Shown here in pieces: positions 17,438 through 24,939 of a DNA stretch of 43,248 nucleotides (position 1 is the stretch's first letter; every line of letters starts with the position of its first letter). Origin of the DNA: DTJG01 sp964532995. GTDB lineage: Bacteria > Ratteibacteria > UBA8468 > B48-G9 > DTJG01. The DNA is taken from contig CAZHJN010000014.1 of the NCBI GenBank assembly GCA_964532995.1, forward strand, positions 1 through 43,248, read 5' to 3'. The translations under genes and the position numbers were made by a program. A model generated the notes under the pieces. It made no database searches. It was not told where the DNA came from and saw nothing but the letters and a program-made list of their open reading frames with translations.

Positions 17438-18652
17438 ATGAAGATCGAAAAAATACTGAACGGCATTGTAAAAAAGAACGAGAACAAGATACTTCTTGTT
17501 GTAATGGATGGTCTGGGAGGGCTTCCGGATCCAGAAACAGGAAAAACCGAGCTTGAAACCGCGGTAAAACCAAACCTTGATTCTTTTGCGAAAGCCGGTA
17601 TGTGCGGTCTCTCAATCCCTGTGCTTCCTGGCATAACTCCAGGAAGTGGTCCCGCCCATTTATCTCTTTTCGGCTATGACCCGATTGAACATCAGATTGG
17701 AAGAGGAGTTCTGGAGGTTCTTGGGATAGGCATGGAGATGAAAAAACAGGATATTGCGATAAGGGGAAATTTCGCAACCATAGATAAAAATCGAACTGTT
17801 ATTGATAGAAGGGCAAAAAGACTGCCCACCGAGGAAAACAGAAAAATTGTTGAGAAATTGCAGGGAACCATAGAAAATATAAAGAACACTGAAATTATAA
17901 TCCGAACGGTAAAAGAACACAGACTTGCGATTCTTTTGAAAGGAGATAACCTTTCTCCATATGTGAGTGAAAATGACCCACAAAAAGAAGGGTTGCCCCT
18001 GAAAAAAATTATACCTCTCAAAGAAGAAGCTGTCTATACAGCTGAAGTATTGAATGAGTTTGTTGAGCGGGTTGAAGAAATATTACCCGGTATGGATACA
18101 AATGCAAAGACTATTTTATTAAGGGGTTTTTCGGGAATTCCTGATATTGAACCATTTGAAAAAAGATATCTTCTGAAACCGGCATGCATCGCAGGTTATC
18201 CAATGTACAAAGGTCTTGCAAAACTTGTTGGAATGGAAGTTATAGATGGTCTTGAAACGATAGACGATCAGATTCAAGCCCTGAAAGATCTTTACAGTGA
18301 TTATGATTTCTTCTATCTTCATTACAAAAAAACTGATAGCGCAGGAGAGGATGGAGATTTTAAGAAGAAAATTGCCGCAATAGAAGAGTTTGATGAAAAA
18401 ATTTCTGCAATAAAACATCTAAAATTTGAGGTTATGTGCATAACAGGAGACCATTCAACACCGTGTCTCCTTAAAGGTCATTCCTGGCATCCGGTGCCAC
18501 TGGTGATAGTATCAAAAAATTCATTATCGGATGATGTTGACAGGTTAACTGAAAGGGCGTGTGCAAAGGGGATACTCGGAACAATTCAGGCAACAAGTAT
18601 TATGTATTTGCTCCTTGCTAACGCATTGAAACTTGAAAAGTTTGGTGCCTAA
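17438..18652 (+). CDS. apgM: 2,3-bisphosphoglycerate-independent phosphoglycerate mutase, archaeal type (ApgM)
   Basis: A 404-residue alkaline-phosphatase-superfamily mutase that interconverts 3- and 2-phosphoglycerate in glycolysis and gluconeogenesis. Asp24 sits in the N-terminal metal motif VVMDGLGG, and the likely nucleophile is Ser70 in TPGSGPAHLSLFGYDP. IGRGVLEVLGIG and RGNFATID match the ApgM branch rather than the longer (about 510-residue) GpmI. C-terminal metal ligands are seen in ITGDHSTPC and GHSWHPVP. AGAAGGAG precedes the ATG. It is the first gene of a short plus-strand run followed 12 bases later by ferritin. With pckG nearby, a gluconeogenic role feeding glycogen is plausible. 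Confidence 0.93.
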   Translation: MKIEKILNGIVKKNENKILLVVMDGLGGLPDPETGKTELETAVKPNLDSFAKAGMCGLSIPVLPGITPGSGPAHLSLFGYDPIEHQIGRGVLEVLGIGMEMKKQDIAIRGNFATIDKNRTVIDRRAKRLPTEENRKIVEKLQGTIENIKNTEIIIRTVKEHRLAILLKGDNLSPYVSENDPQKEGLPLKKIIPLKEEAVYTAEVLNEFVERVEEILPGMDTNAKTILLRGFSGIPDIEPFEKRYLLKPACIAGYPMYKGLAKLVGMEVIDGLETIDDQIQALKDLYSDYDFFYLHYKKTDSAGEDGDFKKKIAAIEEFDEKISAIKHLKFEVMCITGDHSTPCLLKGHSWHPVPLVIVSKNSLSDDVDRLTERACAKGILGTIQATSIMYLLLANALKLEKFGA

Positions 18653-18664
18653 AAGGAAGGAAAC

Positions 18665-19150
18665 ATGGAAAAGAATTTGCAGAATGCGATGAATGAGCAG
18701 ATAAAAAATGAGCTTTATTCTGCTTATCTTTATCTGAGTATGTCGGCTTATTGCGAGGAAAAAAATCTTCCTGGCATAGCAAAATGGATGAGAGTACAGG
18801 CAAAAGAAGAGATCGGACATGCAATGAAATTTTTTGATTTCATGGTCGATGTTGGAGCAAAAATAGAACTTTTAGAGATTGACAAACCAACATCCGGTTT
18901 TTCCTCTGCCACAGATATTTTTGAAAAAACACTTGAGCACGAAAAAAAGGTTACAGCGATGATAAACAACCTTGTTAATCTTGCGCAGAAGGCAGGCGAT
19001 AATGCCGCTATCATTATGCTCCAGTGGTTTGTTAATGAACAGGTTGAGGAGGAAAAAACAGCGTCTCAGATTCTTGAAACACTTAAAATGATAAAGGGAG
19101 AAGGCCCTGCTCTGATTATGCTTGATAGAAAACTGGGAAAAAGAGAATAA
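18665..19150 (+). CDS. ftnA: Non-heme ferritin
   Basis: A 161-residue ferritin forming a four-helix bundle; such proteins assemble into 24-mer iron-storage cages with ferroxidase activity. The diiron ligands match the FtnA pattern with an offset of one: Glu16, Glu49 and His52 (EEIGH), Glu93, Gln126 and Glu129. Tyr23 and Trp121 are also at family positions. Length is normal. AAGGAAGG lies just before the ATG, and the gap from the mutase gene is 12 bases. It precedes a second ferritin-fold gene, so the pair probably serves iron storage and oxidative protection. Confidence 0.95.
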   Translation: MEKNLQNAMNEQIKNELYSAYLYLSMSAYCEEKNLPGIAKWMRVQAKEEIGHAMKFFDFMVDVGAKIELLEIDKPTSGFSSATDIFEKTLEHEKKVTAMINNLVNLAQKAGDNAAIIMLQWFVNEQVEEEKTASQILETLKMIKGEGPALIMLDRKLGKRE

Positions 19151-19179
19151 GAAAAATTTCATAAAAAAGAAGCAATGAT

Positions 19180-19659
19180 ATGGAAAGAAAGGGTATTAAA
19201 ATTATCAAGGGCAATATCGAAGAGATAATAGAGGAGCTTAACAAAGCTCTTTCTGATGAATGGCTGGCTTATTATCAGTACTGGCTCGGGGAAAAGGTGG
19301 TAAAGGGAAAATCCAGAGAAGAAGCAGCCAAAGAACTTGGTGAACATGCATCGGACGAACTCAAACATGCTGATATGCTTGCTGATAGAATTATTCAGCT
19401 CGGCGGAACACCTGTTCTCAAACCGGAAGACTGGTATAAACTTACCAATTGCGGATATGATGCGCCTGAAGATTCCGCAGTAATACCAATCCTTAAACAG
19501 AATATAAAAGGCGAACAGTGCGCAATTGAAGTTTATCAGAAAATTGCTGAGAAATTAAAAGATAAAGACCCTGTGACTTATTATATGGTTCTGTCAATCC
19601 TCAAGGATGAGATTGAGCATGAGGATGATTTGATAAATCTGCTTGAGGATATTCAGTAA
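19180..19659 (+). CDS. DpsL/thioferritin-like ferritin-superfamily protein
   Basis: A 159-residue ferritin-fold protein distinct from its neighbour. Candidate metal ligands are Glu27 (SDEWLAYYQY), Glu60 and His63 (SDELKHAD), Glu112 (GEQC), and Glu145 and His148 (DEIEHED), the pattern of a bacterioferritin-type diiron site. Two cysteines, Cys91 (TNCGYDAP) and Cys114 (KGEQCAIEVY), are 23 residues apart. The Dps-like (DpsL) proteins of archaea and anaerobes carry a cysteine pair near the metal site, so this is my best match. DpsL proteins make 12-mer cages that use peroxide to oxidise iron. The Shine-Dalgarno is weak. The reading as DpsL is inference; plain bacterioferritin-like is the alternative. 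Confidence 0.7.
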   Translation: MERKGIKIIKGNIEEIIEELNKALSDEWLAYYQYWLGEKVVKGKSREEAAKELGEHASDELKHADMLADRIIQLGGTPVLKPEDWYKLTNCGYDAPEDSAVIPILKQNIKGEQCAIEVYQKIAEKLKDKDPVTYYMVLSILKDEIEHEDDLINLLEDIQ

Positions 19660-19675
19660 TCTGACACAGATAAAA

Positions 19676-19732
19676 AAACCGGCAGGCTGCACTTTATCAA
19701 TTAATCTTTTGAAACCTGCCGGTTTAATTTTT
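19676..19732. terminator. Bidirectional rho-independent terminator overlapping the end of pckG
   Basis: An 11-base inverted repeat (AAACCGGCAGG at 19676-19686, CCTGCCGGTTT at 19715-19725) flanks a 28-base loop. On the minus strand the stem is followed by a run of seven T (ending the pckG transcript). On the plus strand it is followed by TAATTTTT (ending the ferritin transcript). The 19715-19725 arm is coding sequence for the last residues of PckG, and the pckG stop codon (19703-19701) lies in the loop. Confidence 0.85.
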
Positions 19733-21479
19733 CGTACTCTTTCCATATTTCAGATGGGATTCTATTACCAAATGATTGGAGAAATTTCTTCACATCTTCA
19801 AGTTCTTCCTTCCATTCACTGGTATCAACCTTCAAAATACTTTCCAGCTTTTCATCTGAAATATGCTCTATCCCGGTTTTCTCAATCTCCTTTGAATGTG
19901 GCACTATTCCTATTGGGGTTTCTCTTCCAGCAACCCTGTTATTCACCCTGTCAATAATCCACTTCAAAACCCTTATGTTCTCTCCAAAACCAGGCCAGAT
20001 AAATTTACCATTTTCATCTGTCCTGAACCAGTTAACCGAAAAAATCTTTGGAGGATTTTTCATCCTTTTTCCCATAGAAAGCCAGTGATTGAAATAACCT
20101 GCCATGTTATAACCGCAGAAAGGAAGCATCGCCATTGGATCCCTTCTCAGAACACCAACCTTGTGAACAGCTGCGGCGGTTGTTTCCGAACCACTTCTTG
20201 CACCCATAAATACACCATGTTCCCATGAAAATGCTTCTGTCACAAGTGGAATAAGTTTCGTTCTTCTTCCACCAAAGATAATTGCTGATATAGGAACCCC
20301 CGCAGGATTATCAAATTCCTTTGAAAGATTTGGTGTATTATATATTGAAACTGTAAACCTTGAATTGGGATGCGCAGCAGTTGTGCAGCTTGCCGGGTTC
20401 CATCTATTTCCCTGCCAGTCTTCCATATTCTTTCCTGCCTGCTCATCCAATCCTTCCCACCATGGTTCATTTGTGTCAATATTAAGAGCCGTATTTGTAA
20501 AAAGCTTCGGATAGAAATTGCTGGCTTTCAATGTCTTCATCATGTTCGGATTGGTTTTGAACGAAGTTCCGGAAGCAACCCCGAAAAACCCTATTTCAGG
20601 ATTGATTGCGTAAAGTCTGCCGTCATCGCCTATATGAAACCATGCGATATCATCTCCAATTGTCCATATTTTATAACCCGGAAGCGCAGATTCCATCATG
20701 GCAAGATTTGTTTTTCCGCAGGCAGAGGGCATTGCAGCAGTAACATATGTAATGTTTCCCTCAGGGTCTTCAATACCCATAATGACCATGTGTTCTGCCA
20801 GCCACCCCTGTTTATAACCGAGCCACGAAGCAATCCTGAGAGAAAAACATTTTTTACCCAGAAGCGCATTCCCTCCATAACCGGATCCAATACTCCATAC
20901 TGAATTTTCATCAGGAAAATGCATGATAAATCTTTTCTGCGGATCAAAATCACCCACTGAATGAAGCCCTTTTACAAAATCATCACTGTTTCCTATTTTT
21001 TCTATCACCTTTTTGCTCATCCTTGTCATGATGCGCATACTTACAGCAACATATGAGATATCGGTCAGTTGAACGCAAGCCTTTGCATAAGGGCTGTCAG
21101 GATGACCCATCATATAAGGAAGAACATACATAGTTCTTCCACGCATGCAACCATCAAAAAGCCGGGTCAAAAGTTTTTTTGCCTCAAAAGGGTCCATCCA
21201 GTTATTATTTGGACCCGCTGTTTCTTTATCAGGATGACATACATATGTAAGGTGTTCGGTTCTCGCAACGTCTGTTGGATGACTTCTGTGCAGATATGAA
21301 TCAGGCCATTTAATCTGATTGAGTGAATAAAAAACAGGTCTTCCTTCAATCTTTTCCTGTTCCATGCCTATCTGCATGATTCTTCTTGCCTCTTCCTCAC
21401 TACCATCACACCAGTAGATTCTATCCGGCCTGGCCAGATTTGCCTGCTGTTCCACCCATTTTTCAAGCGGTGTTGACAT
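19701..21479 (-). CDS. pckG: Phosphoenolpyruvate carboxykinase (GTP)
   Basis: A 592-residue GTP-type PEPCK, converting oxaloacetate and GTP to PEP, GDP and CO2, the entry step of gluconeogenesis. Motifs in order are RPDRIYWCDGS (N-terminus), PSACGKTNLAM (P-loop, kinase-1a), TIGDDIAW (kinase-2 metal site), FGVASGTS, and FGGRRTKLIPLV. I chose the ATG at 21479 because GGGAG is seven bases upstream and the conserved fold starts there; the frame is open 19 codons further to 21536 without family similarity. It has its own promoter at 21536-21541 and a terminator overlapping its 3' end. Confidence 0.97.
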   Translation of the reverse strand: MSTPLEKWVEQQANLARPDRIYWCDGSEEEARRIMQIGMEQEKIEGRPVFYSLNQIKWPDSYLHRSHPTDVARTEHLTYVCHPDKETAGPNNNWMDPFEAKKLLTRLFDGCMRGRTMYVLPYMMGHPDSPYAKACVQLTDISYVAVSMRIMTRMSKKVIEKIGNSDDFVKGLHSVGDFDPQKRFIMHFPDENSVWSIGSGYGGNALLGKKCFSLRIASWLGYKQGWLAEHMVIMGIEDPEGNITYVTAAMPSACGKTNLAMMESALPGYKIWTIGDDIAWFHIGDDGRLYAINPEIGFFGVASGTSFKTNPNMMKTLKASNFYPKLFTNTALNIDTNEPWWEGLDEQAGKNMEDWQGNRWNPASCTTAAHPNSRFTVSIYNTPNLSKEFDNPAGVPISAIIFGGRRTKLIPLVTEAFSWEHGVFMGARSGSETTAAAVHKVGVLRRDPMAMLPFCGYNMAGYFNHWLSMGKRMKNPPKIFSVNWFRTDENGKFIWPGFGENIRVLKWIIDRVNNRVAGRETPIGIVPHSKEIEKTGIEHISDEKLESILKVDTSEWKEELEDVKKFLQSFGNRIPSEIWKEYEKLNRQVSKD

Positions 21480-21535
21480 AAAATTCTCCCTGTGCCGTTT
21501 GAGAGTTTGAGAAGGGGTATTTTTGTTGGAAATCA

Positions 21536-21564
21536 ATTATAAATGATTTTTACTTAAAATGCAA
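21536..21564 (-). promoter_or_regulatory. Predicted promoter for pckG
   Basis: In the 97-base gap between pyrG and pckG, the minus strand has a perfect TATAAT (21541-21536) with a modest TTGCAT/TTTGCA -35 at 17-18 bases. Transcription would start near 21529, giving about a 50-base leader. This suggests pckG is transcribed separately from the upstream housekeeping run. Confidence 0.45.
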
Positions 21565-21576
21565 ATTGCTGAAAAA

Positions 21577-23181
21577 TCATCCCTTGATCCTGCGTTTTAA
21601 AGATGCCAGAATAAGTGATGAAAAAAGAGGATGACAATCAAATGGTTTTGACTGGAATTCGGGATGAAACTGAGTGGCAATGAAAAATGGATGATCTTCA
21701 AGTTCAATAATCTCAACAAGTTTTTTATCAGGTGAATATCCCGAAAATTTCATGCCATGCTTTTTCATAATTTCATAATACTTTAGATTGAACTCCCATC
21801 TGTGTCTGTGTCGTTCAAATATCTTTTTTTTCCTGTAGGACCTATATGCGGTTGACTTCGGTTCAATTATGCAGGGATAACAACCCAGTCTCATTGTTCC
21901 ACCAAGCGTTGTGATATTTTTCTGTTCATCAAGCAGACATATTACCGGGTCAGCTGTTTCCGGTTCAAATTCTGTACTGTTTGCTTTGCACAGACCGCAG
22001 ACGTTTCTTGCAAATTCAATTATGGCGCATTGAAGCCCCAGGCAGATTCCAAGAAAAGGTATTTTCCTTTCTCTGCAATACCTTATCGCACTTATCATTC
22101 CCTCAACACCACGGATACCAAATCCGCCTGGAAGTATAACTCCATCAACATCCTTCAGGAATTTTTCCGCTCCTTCCTTCTCTATCTGTTCTGAATCAAT
22201 CCTGGAAAATTCAACCCTGCATCTGTTCGCAATGCCACCATGAACAAGTGCCTCATAAATTGATTTGTAAGAATCCTGTAATTTAATGTATTTACCAACA
22301 ACACCGATATTGACTTTCTCCTGTGCTGAATGCAGAATATTTACAATGCTATACCATTTCTCAAGAGCAGAATGGGGATGACAGGGCAAATTGAGATGTT
22401 CAAGTATAATTCTGTCAAGGTTCTGCTTGTGGTAGATGAGAGGAATTTCATAGATAAATGGTGTGTCAATTGCTTCTATGACCGCCTGTTTCCTTACATT
22501 GCAGAAAAGAGCAACTTTTTCCTTCATCTCTGTGGATAATGGTTTTTCTGTTCTGCAAAGAAGAATCTGCGGTTGAATTCCTATTTCCCGCAGGTTTGCC
22601 ACTGAATGCTGGGTTGGTTTTGTTTTGAGTTCACCCGCAGCCTTTATAAAAGGAACAAGGGTCAGATGAATAAAAACAGTATCCTCTGTATTATGCTCAA
22701 ACCTGATCTGTCTGATTGCCTCAAGAAAAGGCAGGCTTTCTATATCTCCAACGGTTCCGCCAATCTCACATATTAAAATATCAACTTTTCTTGTAAGCGC
22801 CATAATGCGACTTTTTATTTCATCAGTGATATGGGGAACAACCTGTATGGTTTTTCCGAGGTATTTACCTTCTCTTTCCTTCTGAATTACTGAAAAATAT
22901 ATCTGGCCACTTGTTGTATTATTGGCTCTTGTCATCCTTGCGTTTGTGAATCTTTCGTAATGACCCAGATCAAGGTCTGTTTCTGCTCCATCTTCTGTAA
23001 CATACACCTCTCCATGCTGAAATGGATTCATCGTTCCGGGATCAACATTTATGTAAGGATCAAGTTTCATAAGGGATATTCTGTATCCATGGCTTTCCAT
23101 CAAAGCACCTATGGAAGCACTTGCTATTCCCTTGCCCAGAGAAGACACCACCCCGCCTGTGATAAAAATAAGTTTAGCCAT
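21577..23181 (-). CDS. pyrG: CTP synthase
   Basis: A 534-residue two-domain enzyme making CTP from UTP, ATP and glutamine. The N-terminal synthetase part starts MAKLIFITGGVVSSLGKG, followed by KLDPYINVDPGTMNPFQHGEV (read as separate short motifs) and CEIGGTVGDIES. The C-terminal glutamine amidotransferase has PGGFGIRG and the nucleophile Cys in GICLGLQ, with the His-Glu pair in ATQFHPEFQ. Length is normal. The start overlaps the kdsB stop by eight bases. CTP is the co-substrate of KdsB, so the coupling makes metabolic sense. Confidence 0.98.
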   Translation of the reverse strand: MAKLIFITGGVVSSLGKGIASASIGALMESHGYRISLMKLDPYINVDPGTMNPFQHGEVYVTEDGAETDLDLGHYERFTNARMTRANNTTSGQIYFSVIQKEREGKYLGKTIQVVPHITDEIKSRIMALTRKVDILICEIGGTVGDIESLPFLEAIRQIRFEHNTEDTVFIHLTLVPFIKAAGELKTKPTQHSVANLREIGIQPQILLCRTEKPLSTEMKEKVALFCNVRKQAVIEAIDTPFIYEIPLIYHKQNLDRIILEHLNLPCHPHSALEKWYSIVNILHSAQEKVNIGVVGKYIKLQDSYKSIYEALVHGGIANRCRVEFSRIDSEQIEKEGAEKFLKDVDGVILPGGFGIRGVEGMISAIRYCRERKIPFLGICLGLQCAIIEFARNVCGLCKANSTEFEPETADPVICLLDEQKNITTLGGTMRLGCYPCIIEPKSTAYRSYRKKKIFERHRHRWEFNLKYYEIMKKHGMKFSGYSPDKKLVEIIELEDHPFFIATQFHPEFQSKPFDCHPLFSSLILASLKRRIKG

Positions 23182-23923
23182 GTCCGACCACCCTCAGTTT
23201 GTTCAGGTCTTTCACGGTATCAATGGAAATTGAGTTCTTTGAAATAACGACAACCTTTATCCTGTAGCCATTCTCAAGAATTCTGAGCTGTTCCAGCTGT
23301 TCGAACTTTTCCAGAGGTCCTGAAGGAAGTCGCTTGAATTTCAACAGAAATCTTCTTCTGAAAGCATAAACACCAATGTGTTTTAAAAACTCCACCTTTC
23401 CAAAAAATGGTTGTTCCTTAAGGAAGTAAACCCTTGGAAAAGGAAGCAAACTTCCTGAAAAAAACAGAGCAAAACCATTTATGTCCATCACAACCTTTGT
23501 TATATTAGGATTATAAAGATCGTCTTCTGTTTTTATCCGTGTCGCTGGAGTTGAACAGATGATACTTCTGTTTTTCTTCATCTCAAGAACAGGCATATCA
23601 ATAGCCTGGTCAGGAACAAACGGTTCATCTGCCTGAATATTAACAAAAATCTTTCCTGCAATCTTTTCGGCAATTTCAGCCACCCTCTCGCTTCCGCACC
23701 TGGGATTTGAAGATGTAAGAAACACCTCCGCGCCAAATTTTCTCGCTTCCTTTTCTATTATTTCACTATCTGTCGCAATGATAAGCCTGTCAAGAGTTTT
23801 TGCATTTTTTGCGTGTTGATACACACTTTCAAGAATTGTAAGTTTTCCTATCTTCTGGAGAACTTTGCCAGGAAACCTCTCTGAATCATATCTGGCAGGA
23901 ATTACACCTATAACATTATTCAT
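23174..23923 (-). CDS. kdsB: 3-deoxy-manno-octulosonate cytidylyltransferase
   Basis: A 249-residue enzyme that activates KDO with CTP for lipopolysaccharide core synthesis. The start GVIPARYDSERFPGKVL is the family signature, followed by IIATDS, NPRCGSERVAE and the metal-binding NIQADEPF. The C-terminal GVYAFRR is also typical. The ATG overlaps the rfaE1 stop codon (TGATG) and AAGGTGATC is a good Shine-Dalgarno. With the upstream heptose kinase and downstream CTP synthase it forms an LPS precursor block, evidence of an outer membrane. Confidence 0.97.
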   Translation of the reverse strand: MNNVIGVIPARYDSERFPGKVLQKIGKLTILESVYQHAKNAKTLDRLIIATDSEIIEKEARKFGAEVFLTSSNPRCGSERVAEIAEKIAGKIFVNIQADEPFVPDQAIDMPVLEMKKNRSIICSTPATRIKTEDDLYNPNITKVVMDINGFALFFSGSLLPFPRVYFLKEQPFFGKVEFLKHIGVYAFRRRFLLKFKRLPSGPLEKFEQLEQLRILENGYRIKVVVISKNSISIDTVKDLNKLRVVGHG

Positions 23924-24930
23924 CAGATCACCTTTTGAACTTCACAGCTGTTGAATACATGTCTTAATTCTTCTGGAGAAACATTTGCTGTACCGAGTTT
24001 TTGAACAACAACACCCGCGGCAAGATTTGCAAATATGGACGCCTTCAAAACATCAAAACCACAGGCAAGCGCAAGAGTCAAAACCGCAATTACAGTGTCT
24101 CCTGCTCCTGTTACATCAAAAACCTCCTTACTTATTGCAGGTTGGTGGATAACATTTGAGTCGGTAAAAATTGTCATTCCATCCTTACCACGCGTGATAA
24201 CAAGTGTCCGGGCAGATAGTTTCTTCATTATCTTTTTGCCAAGAGCAACAATCTCATCTGGTGTGGAAGGCTCTGGAAGATGCATTCCAGCAATTGCCTC
24301 CATCAGGTTTGGGGTTAAACAATCAACGTTCTTATAATAGGAAAAATGATTGATTTTTGGATCGACAGTTATGATTTTTTTATGCTGGTGACACACGTGA
24401 ACGCAGTGTGAAATAAGAGAAGGAACAATCATTCCTTTTCCATAATCAGAAATAATCACAGCATGAAACTTTCTGATTTCTCTGGTAAGAAATTCCTGAA
24501 GAATGGAAATCTCGTCCTGTGAAAGTTTTTCAACCCGCTCTTTATCCACCCTTATCATCTGCTGCGCACCAGCGATTACCCTTGTTTTAATGCTTGTCGG
24601 AAAATCCTTCCTTGCAATAAGGAAGGTGTCTATACGATTTTCTTCCAGCATATTCTTCAGAAGCGCACCATTAGTATCTTCTCCAACAATACTCGCAACT
24701 GTCACATTTCCGCCAAGTCCTTTAATGTTAAAACAAACGTTTCCCGCGCCTCCGCATCTATATATTTCTTTTTTAACCTCAAGAACAGGCACAGGTGCTT
24801 CTGGAGAAATCCTTTTCACCTGACCCATCACAAAATGGTCGAGTATAAGGTCACCGAGTACCAGAATCTTGATTTCGGGAACTTTGATCAGAAATCTTTC
24901 GAGATGTTGCAGTTTCAATAAGCCAAACAT
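23923..24930 (-). CDS. rfaE1: D-glycero-beta-D-manno-heptose-7-phosphate kinase (HldE domain I type)
   Basis: A 335-residue PfkB-family kinase that phosphorylates heptose-7-phosphate at C1 on the way to ADP-heptose. The start of the fold reads LVLGDLILDHFVMGQVKRISPEAP in pieces, with the N-terminal GxGGNV-like CGGAGNVCFNI and VGEDTNG. DPK appears mid-protein, and the catalytic DVTGAGDT anion hole is near residue 270. E. coli HldE is bifunctional; this protein holds only the kinase domain, so the adenylyltransferase must be a separate gene outside the window. The ATG follows the DUF6785 gene by nine bases. Confidence 0.92.
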   Translation of the reverse strand: MFGLLKLQHLERFLIKVPEIKILVLGDLILDHFVMGQVKRISPEAPVPVLEVKKEIYRCGGAGNVCFNIKGLGGNVTVASIVGEDTNGALLKNMLEENRIDTFLIARKDFPTSIKTRVIAGAQQMIRVDKERVEKLSQDEISILQEFLTREIRKFHAVIISDYGKGMIVPSLISHCVHVCHQHKKIITVDPKINHFSYYKNVDCLTPNLMEAIAGMHLPEPSTPDEIVALGKKIMKKLSARTLVITRGKDGMTIFTDSNVIHQPAISKEVFDVTGAGDTVIAVLTLALACGFDVLKASIFANLAAGVVVQKLGTANVSPEELRHVFNSCEVQKVI

Positions 24931-24939
24931 TTTCTTAAA

